64,000 nt of DNA, taken from positions 5,193,501 through 5,257,500 of the forward strand of contig NC_085131.1 of the NCBI RefSeq assembly GCF_030269925.1, given 5' to 3'. Below the pieces are notes generated by a model, which was not told the origin of the DNA, ran no database searches, and saw nothing but the letters and a program-made list of their open reading frames with translations. The translations under genes and the position numbers were made by a program. Below are positions 56,454 through 64,000 of the stretch, piece after piece. Each line of letters opens with the position of its first letter. The stretch's first letter is position 1. This DNA is from Bombyx mori. Its lineage: Eukaryota; Arthropoda; Insecta; Lepidoptera; Bombycidae.

Positions 56454-57126
56454 TCAGAAGTGGGATCAGGACTCTACTCTCACTGGCGTGACGTGTTTGA
56501 ACAAGTTCGAAGTACAGCGAAAAAACATGATGCAGATCAGAATACCAGTAACGGTATCTGAGATCACGGGTCGGAAATTCATCGGGAACAGACAGATGCC
56601 GATCCACGTGTTTGGTGCGCTACGGTTGATATGTACCTCGATGAACGTCTACTGGATGGTGCATAGCTCATTGTCGCGGATTTCACAAGTAAGTGTCACA
56701 TGGAGGCATTTGCGACTTATTTCTCGCTCGTTATGCAAAATTCTTGCTGCGACGCTTATCAATTTAAGCAATGGTAAGCCACAAAAGCGTGAATGCAGCA
56801 TACGCAAGTCTTGTAATAACGTCTGCACGTCTGCTACCGCGATGGAAGATCTGAGCCACGAAGAAATCGTCACATATTACGTTCTGGCTCATGTTGCCCA
56901 GTTGACTCTCGACTTATCACATGGCATTTACTAGCGGAAATACGACACGTAACAAGCTATTGCAAGAAATTAAGGCAAGTGCAAATCTCAAGTGAAACTT
57001 CGATCGCAATAATGGATCTGTCATGACGAGTGGGTAGTTCCGACACGAATCGTTTTTAAGCCAATGACTACTGCTACAGTTACATGGCACTAGTGCAGTA
57101 AACCAGGACATGAGACTGTGAATTGT
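56404..57126 (+). pseudogene. gag: Decayed gag
   Basis: An open frame starts within the LTR end (56404) and runs to 56934. Its later part resembles retroelement gag: AATLINLSNGKPQKREC, then MEDLSHEEIVTYYVLAHVAQ. The similarity continues in another frame after the stop (SGNTTRNKLLQEIKASANLK), so a frameshift lies near 56930. The N-terminal gag residues are split among frames (e.g. ATVDMYLDERLLDGAH in frame 3 near 56625). At 57085-57126 a zinc knuckle remnant reads W-H-stop-CSKPGHETVNC: the first Cys is Trp and a stop falls inside the motif. Not functional. Confidence 0.65.
56454..56467 (+). promoter_or_regulatory. Primer-binding site, tRNA-Leu-like
   Basis: TCAGAAGTGGGATC directly follows the 5' LTR and equals the first 14 bases after the 5' LTR of the gypsy element at 36231. 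Complementary to the 3' side of a leucine-type tRNA, offset from the CCA end. Confidence 0.65.
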
Positions 57127-57258
57127 CGCTGAAACTTTAGAATCTACTAGATTCAATACCAATAACATTACACGTTCGATGACTTCGGGCTCCAACAAGC
57201 AAGCAAACAAGAAAGCAAGCAAGTTTCCGTGGGGAAGAAAAATGGACACATCTGAAGT

Positions 57259-58036
57259 CATCGTGACCTGTAAGATAAGACGTCCGGTGCGTTCGTGTCT
57301 GGCGATGCGGCGGGGTTCGGGTCCCGCTGGCGGATGCCAGTTTTTCTGGTGAAGTGCGTGCTTGACAAGTGTTTGCGGTTGGCTTCCGCAGTGTGGGAGT
57401 AACATCGTGTAGGAGAGGTGGAACCCGCAAAATTGTAGTTTGCGTGGTGGCTGGTAAGATTCGCTGTGGTAAAAAGTTTGCGTGGTGGTAAAATGTCTTG
57501 TGAGTCTGCACAGGTAGCCGGAGGTGAGTCTTCCGCGGTCGCGGCCTAACCAGTCCGCGAGAACCGGGCAGATCGCCTCGACGGTACGGAGGCCGGCCGA
57601 CGGGTCCGCCAAACGACGAGACCACGCCTCCAGCACGGACTGCCGAGATTGGAGCCCCCGCGCTCCAGCTACACTTGCGCTAGGGCGCGCCACCTCGTAG
57701 GAGACTGTGAGGTATCCTTGAATGACTCTGACTACGATCGCGCGCTGCCGGCGTCGCAGCGTGGCGACTTTCTCGTGGGTAAGGACGTGGCACCAGACGG
57801 GTGCTCCGTATAGTGCCATCGACCGCACGAGTACCATCACCCTGCCTATTTCTGCCGTGAAGCAGTGTGTATTTCGGTTTGAATGGTGGGGCAGCGGTTG
57901 TAGCTATGCTAAGACCTTGGAACTTGTATCTCGGGATGGATGCCGCGTTTGCGTTGTGGATGTCTGTGGGGTCCAATAACTACATGGCACCGGGTGGGTT
58001 GTGAGCTCGTGCATAGTCCACCCATCTAAGCAAAAA
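57259..58036 (+). mobile_element. Bm1 SINE with tRNA-like head, inside the LTR element
   Basis: A diverged full-length-type Bm1: head TCGTGACCTGTAAGATAAG, B-box-like GGGTTCGGGTCCC, body, an interruption at 57517-57824, then CCATCACCCTGCCTATTTC to CACCCATCTAAGCAAAAAC. Many substitutions relative to the other copies, including CpG gains, mark it as a distinct lineage that travels with the LTR element. Confidence 0.8.
57517..57824 (-). mobile_element. R1-like LINE internal fragment without poly(A)
   Basis: The minus strand encodes VLVRSMALYGAPVW, then LRRRQRAIVVRVIQGYLTVS and DWLGRDRGRLT, the post-RT region of R1-clade ORF2 (S-LYGAPVW--, R--QR---RVI-GY-TVS). Short repeats GCACAGGTA (57508-57516) and GCACGAGTA (57825-57833) may be a diverged target duplication within Bm1. 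It lacks both the LINE 5' part and the 3' UTR with poly(A). Confidence 0.75.
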
Positions 58037-58257
58037 CATTGCTACGAGTTGCCGCCGAGGCAAATTGATGGCGCGATGTCATCTACGGCCGCGAGCAACG
58101 CAGCAGCAGAGCGACGCTGTGACGTGCCAGTAGCTGCGTAACATCGGGTATTTTGGTAAATGAGAAAAATCTGGTGAGTCGTTTTTATTTTTATTTGGAA
58201 TCTGGTGCCGAATGTTCTCTTGTCGAGAAATCTATATGCGATGGTTCTCATAAAGAG

Positions 58258-59048
58258 ACTGTCGATTAGAGTCACAGGGATGACTGTCGATTAGGGTCAC
58301 AGGGATGACTGTCGATTAGGGTCACAGGGATGACTGTCGATTAGGGTCACAGGGATGACTGTCGATTAGGGTCACAGGGATGACTGTCGATTAGGGTCAC
58401 AGGGATGACTGTCGATTAGAGTCACAGGGATGACTGTCGATTAGAGTCACAGGGATGACTGTCGATTAGAGTCACAGGGATGACTGTCGATTAGAGTCAC
58501 AGGGATGACTGTCGATTAGAGTCACAGGGATGACTGTCGATTAGAGTCACAGGGATGACTGTCGATTAGAGTCACAGGGATGACTGTCGATTAGAGTCAC
58601 AGGGATGACTGTCGATTAGAGTCACAGGGATGACTGTCGATTAGAGTCACAGGGATGACTGTCGATTAGAGTCACAGGGATGACTGTCGATTAGAGTCAC
58701 AGGGATGACTGTCGATTAGAGTCACAGGGATGACTGTCGATTAGAGTCACAGGGATGACTGTCGATTAGAGTCACAGGGATGACTGTCGATTAGAGTCAC
58801 AGGGATGACTGTCGATTAGAGTCACAGGGATGACTGTCGATTAGAGTCACAGGGATGACTGTCGATTAGAGTCACAGGGATGACTGTTGATTAGAGTCAC
58901 AGGGATGACTGTTGATTAGAGTCACAGGGATGACTGTTGATTAGAGTCACAGGGATGACTGTTGATTAGAGTCACAGGGATGGCTATCATTGAACACTTG
59001 TAGTCACAGGGATGGCTATCATTGAACACTTGTAGTCACAGGGATGAC
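58258..59048 (+). repeat. 25-bp minisatellite, about 29 units, plus two 32-bp units
   Basis: GTCACAGGGA recurs every 25 bp from 58271 to 58971, with TGACTGTCGATTAGA between. Variants are zoned: five early units have GATTAGGG, the bulk GATTAGAG, and the last four GTTGATTAG. Two 32-bp units (GGCTATCATTGAACACTTGTA in place of the usual spacer) follow at 58981-59034. No coding frame is needed to explain it. Confidence 0.95.
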
Positions 59049-59235
59049 TTAGTTACTATGTACATGAATTGTACGGGGAGAACTTGCAGCAGTAGTAAAT
59101 CACTTATTTTCGTTTGTGTAATCTTTCAATGTCGTTATAGAATTTGTGATGACACAAGACTTTTATTTTAGTAGAGTGGTCAGATATGGCCGAGCGTGAA
59201 TGATACTGTGCGGTATTGGCTTTTGTTTCAGATTA

Positions 59236-59268
59236 ACACACGAGGACGTGTGTAACACAGGATGGCCG
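59236..59268 (+). promoter_or_regulatory. 3'-terminal hairpin and CAGGATGGCCG before the 3' LTR
   Basis: ACACAC-GAGGAC-GTGTGT (59236-59253) is a perfect 6-bp stem with a 6-nt loop. Fifteen bases on, ending CAGGATGGCCG, the 3' LTR starts. Matches the arrangement at 29993-30029 with a different stem. No purine-only tract is present. Confidence 0.6.
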
Positions 59269-59746
59269 TGTCGCATCCGGGTCAATAGTTCGGAATATCA
59301 ACGATACACAAACGTTAAAGTGACAGAATGGCCGTGTCGTGGTTGACGACTTTTAGTAATATTAAGACGGTGGTTTTGATTATTATTTTAAATGATGAAA
59401 TGTTGTTTTGATAAATATCACAAAATGAAGGGTAGACTCCGTAACGCCACAGTTATAAAATGGCGGTACGTGGACAGAGTCGTGGCATTCCGTGTCAGAC
59501 AGTCATTCAGTCCGTATCGGACGGTCGGTCCGTCTCAGTCAGTGAGTCTCTGGCAGTCAGTCAGTCGGTCTGTCGGTATGTGCAACGAAACTGTCGGTTT
59601 ACCCTGACATTGTGAAAGTTGTGTGTGTTGAGTTTCAATAATTATTATTCAAAAGGTTTTATTGACTTTTTATAAACTGAGTTCAACCAAATACGAGTGA
59701 TGACGGAAACTACCGCTCAGCCATCCCTGGCGCGCTGCCGCCGACA
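59269..59746 (+). repeat. 3' LTR (478 bp)
   Basis: Identical by eye to 55976-56453 over the full length, followed by TATA. Confidence 0.92.
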
Positions 59747-59750
59747 TATA

Positions 59751-60466
59751 TATCTAAACATATGTGAGTATGTATGTCGGTCTCTGGTATCTATAACACA
59801 GAGAATTCCAACTTGGGGCCGGATGAAAGTACGTGATTTGTTCCCCGTTAATATTATTAGAAAAAAAAAAAGTGTCCAACCGAATCGAGGGCATACACTG
59901 ATGATGGGTAACGAAACTCGTCTAGTGACAAAATCTTTTCGTGACAAACAGAATGACGAATCAACGTGCCGCTTCTATTTTCGTGTCGGGTATTTTTTTC
60001 CGTTGATCCAACCTTGACTCATCTTTGCATTCACGATTTTCATTTATTTTGGCCTTTTTATAGATACGTAATTATGAATTCCAACTGTGAAATATTAGAA
60101 GTTAGACCAAGGAGGAAAGAATAGGAGGAGATGTAAATTCTCAGCGGTAGGTAATGGAGTTGTTGAGCCATATTATTGACTCGTCTCACAACAAAGTCAA
60201 TGAATAAGTAATACAATCATAAATTGTCTTTCTTCTCTACCTCTCTTAGAGCATTCTTAACTCACTCTCTAAGTTTAACCTTCAATAAATACTCGAAGAC
60301 AGGAGAGGAAGATTAAACATGTACGCTTTTTTATTGCCGTAGTGTTAAATGATTACCCGTAGAAGTTCTAACGTGAATTTCGCCTTCCAGAGACATAACA
60401 TCAAAGTAAAAACGCCGGCATCTTATTATTATATCCTTGTTTCTACAGTGAACCAGTGATTCTTTT
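59751..60466. other. Spacer
   Basis: No supported feature. Confidence 0.4.
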
Positions 60467-60718
60467 CTGGTGGTAGGACCTGTTATGAGTCCGCGCGGGT
60501 AGGTACCACCGCCCTGCCTATTTCTGCCGTGAAACAGTAATGCGGTTCGGTTTGAAGGGTGGGGCAGCCGTTGTAACTATACTGAGATCTTAGAACTTAT
60601 ATCTCAAGGTGGGTGGCGCATTTTCGTCGTAGATGTCTATGGGCTCCAGTAACCACTTAACTCCAGGTGGGCTGTGAGCTCGTCCACCCGTCTAAGCAAT
60701 AAAAAAATAAAAAAATCG
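60467..60718 (+). mobile_element. Bm1 SINE, 5'-truncated
   Basis: CTGGTGGTAGGACCTG start to GTCTAAGCAATAAAAAAATA. Confidence 0.93.
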
Positions 60719-61205
60719 TTCTAATTTTGAGGATTTGACAGCCGTTATTGTTGAAACCCGTTTAAAAACTATAAGAAAGTTATAAAAATCGGCGTTGCGA
60801 CATCAACGTTGTGATGCCTCTGGATTCCCGTAATCACATAGCCCTAGGCGAGCACTGAGCTGAGGCAATATACACAAAAAATTATCACTTGTTCCAATAG
60901 AGCTGATTGATTTGACACTTACAAGGAACACTTGACGCGCGAATACCTTCAATATCTTGTTGTATTTCACACATAAAAATTTTAGTGACAGCAATAATAG
61001 ATACTAATGTTATTAATTATTGTCTATTGAAGAAGAAAAAATCGGGAACGTAACTATTCGTATTCCTGGAAAATGCAAAAATGTTTGTTTCTATTTCCCA
61101 TGACGCGGTCATGACACCGTGATGACGCGCCACTACTACGGCTGTGTTCTTTTGACGTAGCTCTCTTGAAATGACAGGATTATAGGTAATATGTTTAATT
61201 ATATG
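60719..61205. other. Spacer
   Basis: No supported feature. Confidence 0.4.
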
Positions 61206-61452
61206 TTTACTGGTGGTACGGCTCTTGTGAGTCCGTACGGCTAGGTACCACCACCGTGCCTATTTCTGCCGTGAAGCAATAATGCGTTTCGGTTTGAAGG
61301 GTGGGGCAGCCGTTGTAACTATACTGTGACTTTAGAACTCATATCTCAAGTTGGGTGGCGGCATTTACGTTGTATATGTCTATGGGCTTTGGTAACCACT
61401 TAACACCAGGTGGGCTATGAGCTTGACTAAATGGGTATCTAAGCAACAACAA
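61206..61452 (+). mobile_element. Bm1 SINE, 5'-truncated
   Basis: TACTGGTGGTACGGCTC start to ATCTAAGCAACAACAAAA, with a small insertion near 61425. Confidence 0.9.
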
Positions 61453-61522
61453 AAGGCCTAGCATTGTTTTAGTTTAATAATTATGCCATTAATTAAATTG
61501 TGTTGTTGTGAAATTAGAAAAA

Positions 61523-61951
61523 CTAGAGGTCCCGCAGTAGTCAAAATTCGACTATAATTAATTGGAATTGTAAGTTTGTACACTATTATGATTGTATTTT
61601 ATACTTCTATAATCACAAATTTTGCCAAGGCTACACTATAAAAAAATATTAAGAAAAACTACAAAGACAAACAATATCTAATCTATTCTCAATTTGACAA
61701 CAGACGTCAAGAACAAAAGTTTGACAATAAATAGTATGCATGCGTGTGTGCGTCAAATAGATGGTATGTAGTGTGTGTAATGTTTTCTTTATTGATTTAA
61801 TGTATCTTTTATGCATTTTTTGAAAAAAATATTAGCATTTTGCACTTCTTCTCTATATTCTCTATAACTGTCGAAAATTTCATAATCCTCCGTCCGCGCA
61901 ATTTTCGTAAAAAGGGATACAAAGTTTTTGCTTCACGTATTAATATATAGA
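61523..61951 (-). mobile_element. Non-autonomous Helitron (family of 492)
   Basis: CTAG at 61523-61526, hairpin with one mismatch (GTCAAAATTCGAC), minus-strand 5' TCTATATATTAATACG at 61951, flanked by A and T. Confidence 0.82.
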
Positions 61952-63214
61952 TAATCCTTTATTGCTTAAAGTCATTTGATTAGACATTACAATGTGACTA
62001 ACGCCACTGACCTTGAAAGTAGAATTTTCAGTGCAATCGTATAACAACTGTCACAACCTTCACACCTGAACAAATTACTATTTCGCGACTTAAACAGTTA
62101 CGTGTTTGTGATGCCTATACGTACGTGATATAAAAAAAAAGACTCCCGATCGCCATTCAAAAATATTTTAATGTAAATTACATTTGCGTTGAAGTGATGC
62201 GTCGTGGCGACTTGAAAGAGAACCGTAATTACTCTAATACAGCTTGTTACAGCAAACACAATATAAACTCAAAGATGAAACTTCGACATCATATTTCAAA
62301 ACGAACCGAGTCGAATTCGAGTGTGTGGAATTTGATAATACAAGACGATCAGAGTCACTTCGTATTGCCTATCTATGCCAATAAAAAAAACGGTCCTATC
62401 TCTTATCTGAAGATTCAAGACAACATCAGAAAGTATCGAACAAAATTACTTCATGCTATCAAAAATAATAATAATTAAGCAATTGAATATCAATAAGCCC
62501 CTTACAATTCGAAAAACAATGGCATGGAAACGGCCCAATGGAGACAATAGAAGGTCGTTGCTGCATCACAGCTAGAGAATTCGCTTTGGCACCCGTACTA
62601 CATTACTTCTCTTAAGATCTGGCACAGCCGCAAATGTTACAGTCGATGATTGACTTGTAACGAACGCGTAAGGTGATCGCTTGAAACCAATATACTTTTA
62701 CTGTGTCGGTTTACGTGTGTTATTTCAATGGAACAAACGTAATCTGATGTTGTTGTAGGCTGACGAGCTGAGCGTAGATATGACGCAGGACATTTGACAT
62801 GCTTGTAGGGAGCACTCTTGCTCACACTCCACGCAATACTGGCCGTATTAGTATGGGCAGGAGGAAGAAATAGACTCTATCAAGATTAATGTTATTATAG
62901 AAATTATCAGCACCGTAAATATATTATTATATTTAATCCTATTAATAGGCAATTAAAAAAATTTAGTAAAAATAGAGTATTAATAGGCTGCATAGTCCCG
63001 ATCCCGTTACCAAACCAATGAACCATTCTGGATTTACCTTGATAATCGCGATACTAGTGAAATTGAAAGTAAAAATTGTATTGCCTGTACAATTCTTAAT
63101 TCTTTTTTTAAGTTACATTTTTAAATGCATAAATTTTAAAACTACTTTTAATCTATCATTTATTATTTTCTTTATAGCAATACTGACATTTGGAATACTT
63201 TACAGTTTTCGGTG
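61952..63214. other. Unannotated; 94-codon frame at 62194
   Basis: A plus-strand open frame at 62194-62478 is Lys/Asn-rich with no recognised motif, signal peptide or neighbouring signals. I do not call it a gene. Confidence 0.35.
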
Positions 63215-63290
63215 TTCAGGGCCTCGGTATTGCTGACGTTCATGAGCATAGGTAAGCATTGGTAGCTCGTCTGTCTGCAAAGGCAGTAAG
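63215..63290 (+). mobile_element. Degenerate LINE tail (family of 41363)
   Basis: GGCCTCGGTATTGCTGACGT, then AGCTCGTCTGTCTGCAAAGG, and CAGTAA resemble the CTCTGCCCCTGGCATTGTTG to CTGCCTACAAAGGCAATAA stretch. Weak. Confidence 0.4.
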
Positions 63291-63431
63291 TCATTGACGA
63301 CTATCCGACCGAATAAAGACGAGATTAAACCTTTGTAGTTGTATGTCCACGACTCACAAAAACCCTATTAATACCATAAATTTGTCGTGAATAAAACTAA
63401 ATTAAGAATAGGAGTGATCTAAATTTTTTGA

Positions 63432-63677
63432 ATTTTTTTTTTATTGCTTACCTTGATGGACGAGCTCACAGCCCACCTGATGTTAAGTGGTTACTGGAAC
63501 CCATAGACATCTACAACGTAAATGCGCCACCCACCTCGAGATACAAGTTCTAAGGTCTCAGTATAGTTGCAACGGCTACCCCACCCTTCGAACCGAAACG
63601 CAACACTGCTTCACGGCGGAAATAGGTGGGGTGGTGGTACCTACCCGTGTGAACTCCCAAGGTCCTACCACCAGTAA
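63432..63677 (-). mobile_element. Bm1 SINE, minus strand
   Basis: T-rich tail at left, GATGGACGAGCTCACAGCCC, and the body to TCCTACCACCAGTAAAAAA. Confidence 0.92.
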
Positions 63678-64000
63678 AAAACACCTAACCTTGAGAACAT
63701 AATAACACCTAAATTAAAATTAAAATAAATATTATAAGTAAATGAATTCAAAAACGTTTGTTGGTTTATTTATTCAATGTTCGTTGTGTGTCAATCGATA
63801 GCTCTCGGACGGTGCTATTAATGAAATGAATTATTTTTCGATGAAAAATCATTAACGTTCACATTACTTTGATGTTGTACTGTGTGGATTCGCAAAATTC
63901 ACGTTGTGTTCGGTAAAAAAAGGACTAATATTCGTTTGCTTTTTTTTTTAAAATGTAAACACGGTTCGATTAATATTCGAATCAATGGTAATTATAATTA
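63678..64000. other. AT-rich end of window
   Basis: No supported feature. Confidence 0.4.

Larger units (their letters stand above)
55972..59750 (+). mobile_element. Non-autonomous LTR retrotransposon with captured repeats and minisatellite
   Basis: A 3771-bp element (55976-59746) flanked by TATA (55972-55975 and 59747-59750). Two 478-bp LTRs with TG...CA termini appear identical throughout. Inside, in order: tRNA-Leu-like primer site, a decayed gag with frameshifts, a full-length-type Bm1 interrupted by an R1-like LINE piece, a 25-bp minisatellite of about 29 units, and a terminal hairpin before the 3' LTR. No protease, RT or integrase sequence is present, so movement would need proteins from another element. 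Confidence 0.88.

Noticed and set aside
58258..59048. Regular short repeats suggesting a CRISPR array
   Set aside because: Units are head to tail with no unique spacers, the genome is animal, and the array lies within an LTR element. It is a minisatellite.
62194..62478. 94-codon frame as a novel gene
   Set aside because: AT-rich codons only, no recognisable domain, no promoter-like context and no splice evidence.
1..64000. W-chromosome origin because of heavy nesting of transposons
   Set aside because: Repeat content alone cannot assign a chromosome, and long unique AT-rich stretches are also present.

Overview
This window reads as lepidopteran, almost certainly silkworm (Bombyx mori or a close relative), nuclear DNA. 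The main evidence is about fifteen copies, in both orientations, of the Bm1 SINE, the signature Bombyx short repeat. AT-rich Helitrons of lepidopteran type, several LINE 3' ends and two LTR retrotransposons support this. I found no convincing host protein-coding gene. One short signal-peptide-like reading frame at 22.1 kb behind a TATA-like box is the only host exon candidate. There are no rRNA genes or CRISPR arrays; the only tRNA-like sequences are SINE heads. Most remaining sequence is AT-rich, unannotatable intergenic or intronic DNA.

Layout. 0-9.2 kb: Helitrons (one holding a solo LTR), Bm1 copies, a Bm1 split by an R1-type LINE, and a Jockey-type LINE with clean target duplications. 9-29 kb: sparse, with LINE 3' ends, an inverted Helitron pair, Bm1 copies, and a tandem duplication preserving an empty LINE site. 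29.7-36.5 kb: a Ty3/gypsy-type element on the minus strand with 254-bp LTRs identical by eye, gag, PR-RT-RNase H and integrase, but with a 1299-bp internal tandem duplication and a broken integrase zinc-binding region. 36.5-55 kb: more Bm1, Helitrons and LINE tails, three copies of an unclassified repeat, and a hAT element. 55.8-59.75 kb: a tRNA-derived SINE followed by a 3.77-kb LTR element whose LTRs are identical although its inside is a decayed gag, a Bm1 interrupted by an R1-type LINE fragment, and a 25-bp minisatellite. 60-64 kb: Bm1 copies, a Helitron and AT-rich DNA.

How the parts relate. The two LTR elements differ in sequence but share the same 14 bases immediately after the 5' LTR (tRNA-Leu-like primer site) and, just before the 3' LTR, a hairpin with a conserved GAGGA loop on different stems, followed by CAGGA-n-GGCCG. 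This suggests one lineage, and that the short element was moved in trans by proteins of a relative. The 3' tail of Bm1 resembles the tail of a LINE at 41.4 kb, a candidate partner for Bm1. All comparisons were made by eye; family assignments rest on recognised motifs, not database searches.
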